NCBI GenBank assembly: GCA_017612655.1
Contig: JAGAFM010000021.1
Span: 1 to 23,451 of the forward strand
DNA length: 23,451 bases
Direction of reading: 5' to 3'
Source: Clostridia bacterium
Lineage (GTDB): Bacteria; Bacillota; Clostridia; Oscillospirales; CAG-272
Of this stretch, positions 6,956-14,569 are shown piece after piece. Each line of letters opens with the position of its first letter. The stretch's first letter is position 1. The notes beneath the pieces were generated by a model. The model was not told the DNA's origin and did no database searches. It saw only the letters and a list, made by a program, of their open reading frames with translations. Position numbers and translations under genes: made by a program.

Positions 6956-9196
6956 ATGGCAAAAAGGAAATCGGATTCGGAAATAAACCGCGACGTTCCG
7001 GAGAAGGTCGCGGAAATTGCGCTCCAGCCTATCACGGAAACCATTGAAAAGAACTACATGCCCTACGTGATGAGCGTCATCATCTCGCGGGCGATTCCCG
7101 AAATCGACGGCTTCAAACCGTCTCATCGGAAGTTGCTCTATACAATGTACCGGATGGGGCTGATGAGCGGGCAGAGAACGAAAAGTGCAAATGTCGTGGG
7201 ACAGACGATGCGGCTGAATCCCCACGGGGATTCCGCTATTTACGAGACGATGGTCCGTCTGACCCGGGGCAACGAGGCGCTTCTGCACCCCTTTGTCGAT
7301 TCCAAGGGCTCGTTCGGCAAAGTGTATTCCCGGGATATGGCTTACGCGGCTTCCCGTTACACAGAGGTCAAGCTGGATCCTTTCTGCGCGGAACTGTTCC
7401 GGGGCATCGATAAAAACGCGGTGGATCTGGTTCCCAACTATGACAATACCACTACGGAACCGACCCTGCTACCTACTACCTTTCCGAATGTTCTTGTTTC
7501 GCCGAATATCGGGATTGCGGTCGGAATGGCGAGCAACATCTGCTCTTTCAATCTTCGGGAAATCTGCGAGGGGACGGCTGCACTGCTGAAAAACCCAAAG
7601 CTGTCCCTGAACGATCTCATGGATATTGTGAAGGCTCCCGATTTTTCTACAGGAGGACAACTTCTCTACGACCCGGCGGAAATGAAGGAGATCTTCCGCA
7701 CCGGACGGGGATCATTCCGTCTTCGCTCCGTCTACTCCTATGACAAGAAGGAAAACTGCATCGATATTCTCCAGATTCCCTATACCACCTCAATCGAGGC
7801 GATTATGAAACGGATCTCGGATCTCGTCAAGGAAGGTTCGCTGAAGGAGATAGCGGACTTCCGGGATGAGATCGACTTGTCCGGTTTCAAACTGACCATC
7901 GACCTCCGCAGGGGAACGGATCCGGAGGCACTGATGAAAAAGCTCTTCCGTCTGACCCCCCTTGAGGATGAGTTTTCCTGTAACTTCAACATCCTGATCG
8001 GGAGTACTCCACGGCAGCTCGGGGTTCTCGAAATCCTGAAAGAGTGGATTCACTTCCGCTCACAGACCCTCTCCAGGGAACTGACTTTCGAATGGAACCG
8101 GAAAAGGGACAAGCTCCATCTTCTCCTGGGGCTGGGTAAGATTCTTCTTGACATTGACCGCGCCATTGCCATCGTTCGCGGAACCGAGCGGGACGAAGAC
8201 GTGGTTCCCAATCTGATGAAGGGCTTCTCGATTGATGAAGTTCAGGCGGAGTATATCGCTGAAATCAAACTGCGGAACCTCAACCGTGCCTACATCATCG
8301 AGCGAATCCGTGAGATAGAATCTCTTCAAAAGGAGATTGCGGACCTGCGTGCGACCATAGACAGCGAAGTGAAACTGCGCCATCTGATTGCCAAGCAGCT
8401 TACAGAGATCGCTGAGAAATTCGGAAAACCACGAAAAACTCAGCTCGTTCACGGGGTGATGCGTGAGGTCGAGGCGCTTGAAGAACCGGTGCCGGATTAC
8501 CCTGTCCGGGTTGTTCTTTCCCGCGACGGCTATTTGAAGAAGATTACCATGGCCTCCCTTCGCGGGAGCGATGAGCTGAAATTCAAGGAGGGAGATTCTC
8601 TTCGTTATTCGGAGGATGCGAGCAACGCGGACGAGATGATCTTTTTCTCGGACCGCTGTCACGCCTTCTGCATCCGTCTGGATGATTTCGAGGCAGGAAA
8701 AGCGTCCGGAATGGGAGACTTCGTTCCCGCCAAGCTCGGTTTTGAAAGCGGGGAGCGCTGCATCTGCGGGAAGGCGTTCTCCTCCCGCTCCGAAGCGACC
8801 GGATGGTTCGTCTTCCTGTTTGAAAACGGGAAGGGAGTCCGCATTCCCTGTTCGGCCTATGAGACGAAATCCAACCGACGGCGTCTGACAGGTGCGTACT
8901 CGGGTGCCTCTCCCATCGTTGGCGCTTTCTATGTGCCGGAAAAGAAACCGGTTCCCCTGCTTCTGTTTGCGTCGAACGGAAAGGGAATGATCCTTTCCTC
9001 TGACCTGATTCCCGAGAAATCGACCCGAACGGCGGCCGGAGTTACCCTGATGACGTTGAAGGCCGGAGCGAAACTGACAGGCGCCTATGCATCCCCTGAC
9101 AGGGTTCTTTCGGACCTGACCGGTCTTCGAAAACTCAAGATTCCGTCTTCCGGGGTGGGGCTTCCTGCGGATTTCCCGTATCCGGACCATATCTGA
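6956..9196 (+). CDS. Divergent type IIA DNA topoisomerase, DNA cleavage (ParC/GyrA-like) subunit
   Basis: A 746-residue GyrA/ParC homologue, the breakage-reunion partner of the preceding gene. The winged-helix domain has FKPSHRKLLYTMYRMGL and PHGDSAIYETMVRL. S93 and E97 match the quinolone-determining positions 83 and 87 of E. coli GyrA. The catalytic tyrosine is Y135 in AASRYTEVKL. Then follow the tower and a coiled coil around residues 435-480. The C-terminal third (about 505-746) looks like a beta-pinwheel, with GYLKKITM and TRTAAGVTLMTLK blade-like stretches, but I see no GyrA box (QRRGGKG). That argues against a DNA-wrapping gyrase and for a topoisomerase IV-like decatenase (inference). 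The start is ATG 6956, six bases after AAGGAA; an in-frame TTG six bases earlier touches the ribosome binding site and is unlikely. Confidence 0.9.
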   Translation: MAKRKSDSEINRDVPEKVAEIALQPITETIEKNYMPYVMSVIISRAIPEIDGFKPSHRKLLYTMYRMGLMSGQRTKSANVVGQTMRLNPHGDSAIYETMVRLTRGNEALLHPFVDSKGSFGKVYSRDMAYAASRYTEVKLDPFCAELFRGIDKNAVDLVPNYDNTTTEPTLLPTTFPNVLVSPNIGIAVGMASNICSFNLREICEGTAALLKNPKLSLNDLMDIVKAPDFSTGGQLLYDPAEMKEIFRTGRGSFRLRSVYSYDKKENCIDILQIPYTTSIEAIMKRISDLVKEGSLKEIADFRDEIDLSGFKLTIDLRRGTDPEALMKKLFRLTPLEDEFSCNFNILIGSTPRQLGVLEILKEWIHFRSQTLSRELTFEWNRKRDKLHLLLGLGKILLDIDRAIAIVRGTERDEDVVPNLMKGFSIDEVQAEYIAEIKLRNLNRAYIIERIREIESLQKEIADLRATIDSEVKLRHLIAKQLTEIAEKFGKPRKTQLVHGVMREVEALEEPVPDYPVRVVLSRDGYLKKITMASLRGSDELKFKEGDSLRYSEDASNADEMIFFSDRCHAFCIRLDDFEAGKASGMGDFVPAKLGFESGERCICGKAFSSRSEATGWFVFLFENGKGVRIPCSAYETKSNRRRLTGAYSGASPIVGAFYVPEKKPVPLLLFASNGKGMILSSDLIPEKSTRTAAGVTLMTLKAGAKLTGAYASPDRVLSDLTGLRKLKIPSSGVGLPADFPYPDHI

Positions 9197-9249
9197 CCGG
9201 GCAAACGGCGGTCTGCCGCTGTCTTGCCCCGACCGAAAGGAAGGTTTTG

Positions 9250-9708
9250 ATGATGAAAAAGCGAGTTATTCTGTTTGCGGTTGCGATTTGCTTCTGCGGC
9301 ATCCTGGTTTTTTCCGCTGTGGCGGCGAACCAGACGGATGACCTCCCCGTCACGGAGAGCTACGTGACAAAACTGTTTGATTCCCTGAGCGCCCGGATTG
9401 ATGCTCTCTCCTCCGGAAGCGGTTCGGGAACATCTCAGGCATCGGTCGCCTTCACGGCGATTCAGCTGAAAAAAGGTCAGTCCATTACCGGATGCTGCGA
9501 GATCATTCTGCGTTCCGGGAAAGCGACCGCGGTCTGCCCCGGAATCAACGGCCTGTCTGATATTACCGAGGGGAAAGACGTAACCAACGGCGTGGCGCTG
9601 ACAGCGGAGCATCTGCTGGTTATCCCGCGCGACGACGGGCGTGCGGTTAAGGTCACCACGGACGATGCATACTTTCTTGTACGCGGGGATTACAGGATTG
9701 AGGGATAA
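9250..9708 (+). CDS. Small secreted protein of unknown function
   Basis: A 152-residue protein with a clear Sec signal peptide: MMKKR, then a hydrophobic core VILFAVAICFCGILVFS, with a likely signal peptidase I site after AVAA near residue 26. The mature part has PVTESYVTKLFDSLSARIDAL (amphipathic, possibly coiled coil), a short Gly/Ser linker, and a compact beta-rich domain. That domain holds EIILRSGKATAV, HLLVIPRDDGRAV and YFLVRGDYRI. I recall similar unnamed proteins beside SpoIID-like genes in Clostridia, but cannot name a family. Two tandem ATGs (9250, 9253) follow AAAGGAAGG; either may start. It lies 53 bases after the topoisomerase gene and 102 bases before the SpoIID-like gene, probably in the same operon. 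Confidence 0.8.
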   Translation: MMKKRVILFAVAICFCGILVFSAVAANQTDDLPVTESYVTKLFDSLSARIDALSSGSGSGTSQASVAFTAIQLKKGQSITGCCEIILRSGKATAVCPGINGLSDITEGKDVTNGVALTAEHLLVIPRDDGRAVKVTTDDAYFLVRGDYRIEG

Positions 9709-9734
9709 TCTTTGCCCCAGGCTGTTTGATTTGA

Positions 9735-9752
9735 ACCGGCCGGACGGCCGGT
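9735..9752 (+). promoter_or_regulatory. GC-rich hairpin between the secreted protein and SpoIID-like genes
   Basis: ACCGGCC and GGCCGGT form a perfect 7-pair stem around the loop GGAC. No T tract follows, so it is not a standard terminator. It may stabilise or process the mRNA between the two genes. I see no promoter in the surrounding 100 bases. Confidence 0.35.
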
Positions 9753-9810
9753 CCTTCGACCACCCTGTCTTTTCGGACGGGGAGAACCACTGAAGGAGGC
9801 GACTTCTTTC

Positions 9811-11670
9811 GTGAATGAAAAAACCAAGTTAATCGTTCGGATTCTTTGCCTGATTATGGCGCTGCTGATGATCCTCGGGGTCGTGGTTTCTCTGGTGCAG
9901 TCGTTCATGTTTTCGGTTCATGCGGAAGAAACCGAAGCAGCTGAGGATGATCTCTTGTTCCGGGTCGGTCTCCTGTTTGGAGACGATGCTCCCGTCAGCT
10001 ATACGATTTCCGCGGAAAAAGGGTTTTCTCTCGGTTACTCCGATAAGGAAACCAACGTGTTTACTTCCGTTCTGACGGTGGCTTCCACGAGCATCGCCGT
10101 TTGTCAGGACGGCAACCTGTCGCTGTCGTCCGGGATCTATTCTCCTTCCAATTCCGGCGTAACCATCGGAGGATATCATCTCCAGCTCCAGTCGAAGTAC
10201 TACGATGTTCCCTCTCTGCAGGCGGCTTTGAAAAGCGTAAACGGGAAGCTGTCTTCCGCAGGCATCCTTTCCAACCTGATCTATGCGTTTCCCTATACCA
10301 GCGACGGGGTGTTTTACATCCGGATCGGGGACTTTGCCTCGACGGTTACCGCAACCAGCAAAAAGGCTTCCGTTGCCGCTGCGCTGGGAGAGGAGCCCGG
10401 ATACGCCTATCCTGATCAGAGTGTCATGAGTTTTGTCGACGTTTCTTCCAACCGGATTCTTTTTGAGGGACGGAGCAACCGTGCGCTCATGACAGCTTAT
10501 CCGACACCGTCGAAAGGATCCAACGGCAAGACGACCGCTGTTCCGGTCGTGACGCCGAAGGGGAACCCCTATCTGGGAAGTTTCTGCTTCCAGAAGGAAG
10601 CGAGTGGCGTCACCGTAATGAATATTGTCCGGATGGACGATTATGTGGCCAGCTGTATGTCTTTTGAGATCGGTTCCTCCTGGCCGGAAGAGGCGCTCAA
10701 GGCCTTTGCGGTGTGTTCCCGTTCCTTTGCCATTTCCTACCGTGGAAAACATGCCTCGCTCGGATTTGATTTCTGTCCGGACTCAGACTGTCAGGCCTAC
10801 GGGGGATCCCGAAGGGATAATGAGATTATCCGGAAGGCGATTGCGGATACGAAAGGACTGGTCGTTTCCTGCGACGGGGAAGTCTGTATCGTTTGCTATA
10901 CGGCAGCAACCGCCGGGGGAACCGTCAGCAACGATCAGTGCTGGAACGCTCCGATGTACCGGTATCTGCGTGCTGTCAGGACGCCGTGGGAGGATTACCG
11001 CTCCCATCCTTACGGAGAATGGGTAACCACCGTGAGTGCCTCTGAACTCGGGACTTACCTTCGTGGAAGAGGCTACACCCAGCTTCAGGGGGCGGTCGCT
11101 TCCATGCAGATTCTTGAGCTTGCGGAAAAGACCACATACATATACCGGCTGAACATCAAGGATGTATACGGGAATTCCGTTACCATCAAAGGGACGGACT
11201 ACGTGCGGTCCGCTCTTGCCAAATACGTAAAGAGCGCAGACTTCATCATTGCGAAAAACGGGATTGTTGACGGCCTTCAGAGCGGTTTTTCCGTCAAGAC
11301 TCTGACCGGAACAATCTTTCTTCCCGTTCCGGATTCTTCCGGAAAGAAGACGATGTCCGTCCTGACAGGGGACGGTGTCCGGGAAGTGGATACCTCTGCC
11401 GGGCTCCGTGCTAAAAGCGCGAACGGCGAAGTCGTGTTTTCTCCTGTCTCCACCGAAATCCCTGATTACGGGAAAGAGGCCGTGAACAAAGCCGGAAAAG
11501 ACCAGTTCGTTCTGATTGGAAAAGGTTATGGACACGGATGCGGCATCAGTCAGTGGGGCGCAAAAAACCTCTCGGAGCAGGGCTATTCCTACGAAGAGAT
11601 TATCCATGCATACCTGACAGACGTTACGATCGAGCCCTATACTAACGTCACAGGCACGAAAGCATCATGA
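9811..11670 (+). CDS. Membrane-anchored SpoIID/LytB-domain protein (peptidoglycan lytic enzyme-like)
   Basis: 619 residues with one N-terminal membrane segment (about residues 8-34) and an extracytoplasmic remainder. Residues 130-175 look like a SPOR-type repeat (SLQAALKSVNGKLSSAG, VFYIRIGDF), often found in peptidoglycan-binding proteins. The SpoIID domain spans about 268-400, with MDDYVASCMSFEIGSSWPEE. E286 in SFEIGSSW corresponds to the catalytic glutamate of B. subtilis SpoIID (YEMPxSWP). The domain closes with GYGHGCGISQWGAKNLSEQG near the C-terminus. SpoIID cleaves glycan strands during engulfment. This protein is much longer than SpoIID (about 340) and may instead be a vegetative LytB-like wall enzyme. 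The start is GTG 9811 with GAAGGAGG 11 bases upstream. Its stop overlaps the next gene (ATGA). Confidence 0.88.
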   Translation: MNEKTKLIVRILCLIMALLMILGVVVSLVQSFMFSVHAEETEAAEDDLLFRVGLLFGDDAPVSYTISAEKGFSLGYSDKETNVFTSVLTVASTSIAVCQDGNLSLSSGIYSPSNSGVTIGGYHLQLQSKYYDVPSLQAALKSVNGKLSSAGILSNLIYAFPYTSDGVFYIRIGDFASTVTATSKKASVAAALGEEPGYAYPDQSVMSFVDVSSNRILFEGRSNRALMTAYPTPSKGSNGKTTAVPVVTPKGNPYLGSFCFQKEASGVTVMNIVRMDDYVASCMSFEIGSSWPEEALKAFAVCSRSFAISYRGKHASLGFDFCPDSDCQAYGGSRRDNEIIRKAIADTKGLVVSCDGEVCIVCYTAATAGGTVSNDQCWNAPMYRYLRAVRTPWEDYRSHPYGEWVTTVSASELGTYLRGRGYTQLQGAVASMQILELAEKTTYIYRLNIKDVYGNSVTIKGTDYVRSALAKYVKSADFIIAKNGIVDGLQSGFSVKTLTGTIFLPVPDSSGKKTMSVLTGDGVREVDTSAGLRAKSANGEVVFSPVSTEIPDYGKEAVNKAGKDQFVLIGKGYGHGCGISQWGAKNLSEQGYSYEEIIHAYLTDVTIEPYTNVTGTKAS

Positions 11671-12425
11671 GCCCGACAGGCGGAACCGCTCCCGATCTTT
11701 TTCTTGTTGCACAGGATAACGCGTTCTCCAGAATGCTTATCATGGAACTGGAGGAGAACGGTTTTGAGTTCCTTCAGAGAGAGAAGATGGGAGAGGCGGA
11801 ACTGTTGCACCTCTGCGAGGAGGATGTGCCGTTTCTTTTGGTGTTTGATGCGGACGGCGGGACAATTCCGACCGACCGGATCCTGAGCATCCTGTCCTAT
11901 CATGAAGTCCCCGTGATCCTGTACGGTTATCCAGACGAACGCGTGTTCTCAGAGGACAGGATCGGTTTCCTGGAGTCGTCTGACAACCGGAAGGTGTTTC
12001 TCCGTCCGTTCCTGATTTCTTCTTTTCTCGGGACTGTGAGAGATTTTCAGCGGCGGGCCTTCCGAAGTCAGAGAACCTCGGACGCCCCCGTTCAGACCGG
12101 CTTTCCGGGGAATCTTGCAGACATGTTGATTCTTCGCAGGGAAGACCGAACGGTCCAGGTGGGCGGGGACGAGATACGTCTGACCGAATCCGAGTTTCTC
12201 CTTCTCAGCGCATTGCTTCGGCAGAGAGGCATCGCGGTTTCCAGGGATCATTTGCTCGAGCAGATGGATCTCGGAAAGGAAATGTCGGGAAAAACTCCCC
12301 GGGAACGAAAAACATCCACGAATCTCGTGGATGTTTATGTCCGTCATCTGCGTTCTCAGCTGGACCGGCGATACAGGATGCCCCTGATCGAGTCCGTTCG
12401 CGGAGTCGGCTATTTGATCCGATGA
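11667..12425 (+). CDS. OmpR/PhoB-type winged-helix regulator with degenerate receiver domain
   Basis: 252 residues. The C-terminal part (about 150-252) is a canonical OmpR/PhoB winged helix: IRLTESEFLLLSALLR, the recognition helix region STNLVDVYVRHLRSQLD and the closing IESVRGVGYLIR. The N-terminal 120 residues have the size and alternating strands of a response-regulator receiver, but key residues are changed. The acidic pair is reduced to Q16-D17 (LVAQDNA). A possible phospho-Asp remains at D61 (LLVFDADG). The switch Ser/Thr is missing (VILYGYP). The conserved Lys reads R113 (FLRPF). It therefore probably does not follow normal phosphorelay signalling. No histidine kinase is adjacent. It overlaps the SpoIID-like gene by four bases (ATGA), which implies coupled translation and a shared role. 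Confidence 0.85.
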   Translation: MSPTGGTAPDLFLVAQDNAFSRMLIMELEENGFEFLQREKMGEAELLHLCEEDVPFLLVFDADGGTIPTDRILSILSYHEVPVILYGYPDERVFSEDRIGFLESSDNRKVFLRPFLISSFLGTVRDFQRRAFRSQRTSDAPVQTGFPGNLADMLILRREDRTVQVGGDEIRLTESEFLLLSALLRQRGIAVSRDHLLEQMDLGKEMSGKTPRERKTSTNLVDVYVRHLRSQLDRRYRMPLIESVRGVGYLIR

Positions 12426-13549
12426 TCCGATTTCAGGCTTTCCTCAGGGACAGCGTATAGCTGCAGTTCCCAGGCGGGAACCGAAGCGAATCGCCGCAGA
12501 AAGAGACGGTAGAAGGGGAAGAGACTCCTGATCAGGAGCGGCAAAGCAAACAAATCTTCCGTCCTGTGGTACATCGCCACCTGAAGCCTGGGATGGTTCG
12601 CCCGGATTGTTTCTGCTGTTCCCCGGACTGCTTCCGCCTCCGCCCCCTCCACATCGTATTTGATCCAGTCTGGGACTGAGCCTGCCAGTAGTTCGTCCGG
12701 CGGACATGCCTGGACGGAAACCGGTTCCGTCCCTTTGTGCTTCCTTTCGCCGGTCTCGACGGCTGAGCCTCTGCTTCCATCCTGAAAAAAAGGGAGCGTT
12801 CCCCCGCCGCTCCATGCGGCAAAAGGAAAGCAGAGGATTTGAATCCGGTTTTGTCCCTGCGCGAAAGCGCTGAGTTTAGCGAATGACTTTGCATCCGGTT
12901 CCATCGCGAATACCTGCTTCAGGGATGGGGCGTCGTTCATCAGTTCGCGGATTGTGTCACCTGTATACGCCCCCAGGTCCGCTGCGATATGGATTCTGTC
13001 CGGGCAGATCAGTTCCGACCGAACGGAATCGGGGTCCGACACCGCTTCAAACAGTTCCCGGACTTCGCCGGTGAATTTGTAACGCAGCACCGAGCGGAAA
13101 ATCCGATGCGATTCTTCATCCGAGAAAAGAGAGTCCGCTTCCAGGAAATGGTTGCGGTTGGCTGTCAGAAACTCGCGGTCAAATAGCGTATCTCCTGCAA
13201 CCGGGAGATCGGGAGCAAGTGTTTCGTAGTTCTTGGAGAGATCGGAAAACCGTTTTAGAACTTCCGGCCGGTTTGATCCGAATGCGATCAGGATCATGGG
13301 ATCCGGATGGCGTTCGATTGTTTCGGAGAAGGAAAGAACGGGCTCTCCGTGAAACCGCTTGCCCCGGACGAATTCATCGCTGGCAAAAAAGGCGGAAGGC
13401 GTTATCCCGTTTGTTTCAAGCACCCTGAGCAGTTTGTCCGCGCCGTCCCCGGTGCCGTAGAGGACGACCGGCTTTTTCGTATTCCGGATCCGTTCCCAGA
13501 CCCCTGCTCTGTTTTCCAGTGCGGTTAGGAAGTCATCCATAAGCTGCAT
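12410..13549 (-). CDS. FkbM-family SAM-dependent methyltransferase with N-terminal Rossmann-like domain
   Basis: 379 residues in two parts. Residues 25-135 form a Rossmann-like domain with a glycine-rich loop VVLYGTGDGADKLL and PVLSFSE, resembling nucleotide- or sugar-binding domains fused to glycan-modifying enzymes. Residues 185-375 are an FkbM methyltransferase domain: SAM motif I is AADLGAYTGDT (D191), then AMEPDA, then DWIKYDVEGAEAEAV, the family hallmark. FkbM enzymes O-methylate sugars, polyketides or similar molecules; the substrate is unknown here and no glycan cluster surrounds it. The start may be ATG 13549 (AGAGG very close) or ATG 13540 (MDDFLT). The last 16 bases overlap the 3' end of the plus-strand regulator, tail to tail, with no terminator between. 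It appears to be transcribed alone. Confidence 0.85.
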   Translation of the reverse strand: MQLMDDFLTALENRAGVWERIRNTKKPVVLYGTGDGADKLLRVLETNGITPSAFFASDEFVRGKRFHGEPVLSFSETIERHPDPMILIAFGSNRPEVLKRFSDLSKNYETLAPDLPVAGDTLFDREFLTANRNHFLEADSLFSDEESHRIFRSVLRYKFTGEVRELFEAVSDPDSVRSELICPDRIHIAADLGAYTGDTIRELMNDAPSLKQVFAMEPDAKSFAKLSAFAQGQNRIQILCFPFAAWSGGGTLPFFQDGSRGSAVETGERKHKGTEPVSVQACPPDELLAGSVPDWIKYDVEGAEAEAVRGTAETIRANHPRLQVAMYHRTEDLFALPLLIRSLFPFYRLFLRRFASVPAWELQLYAVPEESLKSDHRIK

Positions 13550-13614
13550 GTTCCTCTCTACTTGTGATTTTCCGGTATTTTCTTATTGTCGGGAAGGGGA
13601 TAAACAGAAAACCC

Positions 13615-14568
13615 ATGATAGCGATCGATCTTTCCACCGGGGATTCCTTTCCCCTTTCATCCTTGCCTCCGCTGTCCGCAGCGCTCGGTAATTTTGACGG
13701 AGTGCACCTGGGACACGCCGCCGTCCTCACCAGGGCATCCGACGAGGCTCAGCGCCTCGGCCTGACCCCTGCCGTCTGGACCTTTGATCCCATTCCAGCC
13801 GCCAGAGAACATCTCTGCGGGAGAGAGGAACGGTTCCGGCTGTTCCGCGAGCAGGGAATCCGGCTCGCCGTCTGTGCCTCGTTCGAGGAAGTGAAAAAGT
13901 GGTCTCCCGAACGGTTCGTCCGCCGCTGCCTTCTGGAAAGGTGTTCGGTTCGCGCTGCTGCTTGCGGATATAATTACCGGTTCGGAAAAGATGCCGCCGG
14001 GACGCCGGAACAGCTTGCTTCGCTGCTCTCGGAGCAGGGGATCCCTTTGAGCGTCGTTCCCGCCTGCACAGCGGACGGAGAAGCAATCAGTTCGTCCCGA
14101 ATCCGCTCTCTGATTCTGTCGGGAGATGTCGCGGAAGCAGCAAAGCTGCTGGGACGTCCGTATTTCGTGACGGCACCCGTGGTGCGGGGAAACAAGCTTG
14201 GAAGGCTGATGGGATTCCCGACGATCAATCAGGAACCGCCGGAGGGAATCTGTCTCCCCGGACGGGGCGTCTATGCGACCGCAGTTTCGACGGACGGTGT
14301 TCTGTATCCGGCGGTGACCAATATCGGAACGCGCCCGACGGTAACCGGAGACTCGGAAACAGCTTACACCATGGAGACGCACATGATCGGATATTCGGGC
14401 AATCTCTACGGGAAAACGGTTTCCGTTCTGTTCCGCTATCGACAGCGGGGAGAAAAGCACTTTTCGGATCTTGAGGAACTGATTGCCGAGATTCGGAACA
14501 ATGCCGAGGACTCGGCTCGATCTTTTGCAGATGTCACGGCGACGGACCGTCCGTCGGAAGGAGTCTGA
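13615..14568 (+). CDS. ribF: Bifunctional riboflavin kinase / FAD synthetase RibF
   Basis: A 317-residue enzyme that phosphorylates riboflavin to FMN and adenylates it to FAD. The N-terminal FAD synthetase domain has GNFDGVHLGHAAVL (nucleotidyltransferase HxGH motif), WTFDP, CGYNYRFGKDAAG and ISSSRIRSLI. The C-terminal riboflavin kinase domain has GFPTINQ (PTxN motif binding Mg-ATP), YATAV, TNIGTRPTV and METHMIGYSGNLYGK with the catalytic-type Glu. Length is normal. ATG 13615 places MIAIDLSTGDSFPL at the start, as usual for the family. An in-frame GTG at 13564 would add 17 unconserved residues and has no better ribosome binding site, although AAGGGG for ATG 13615 is rather distant (about 15 bases). 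The stop is one base before the next gene's ATG. Confidence 0.93.
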   Translation: MIAIDLSTGDSFPLSSLPPLSAALGNFDGVHLGHAAVLTRASDEAQRLGLTPAVWTFDPIPAAREHLCGREERFRLFREQGIRLAVCASFEEVKKWSPERFVRRCLLERCSVRAAACGYNYRFGKDAAGTPEQLASLLSEQGIPLSVVPACTADGEAISSSRIRSLILSGDVAEAAKLLGRPYFVTAPVVRGNKLGRLMGFPTINQEPPEGICLPGRGVYATAVSTDGVLYPAVTNIGTRPTVTGDSETAYTMETHMIGYSGNLYGKTVSVLFRYRQRGEKHFSDLEELIAEIRNNAEDSARSFADVTATDRPSEGV

Positions 14569-14569
14569 A

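Noticed and set aside
9197..9235. Terminator between the topoisomerase A gene and the secreted protein gene
   Set aside because: GGGCAA/TTGCCC with an inner GCGG/CCGC can form a hairpin, but no T tract follows, so the operon probably continues.
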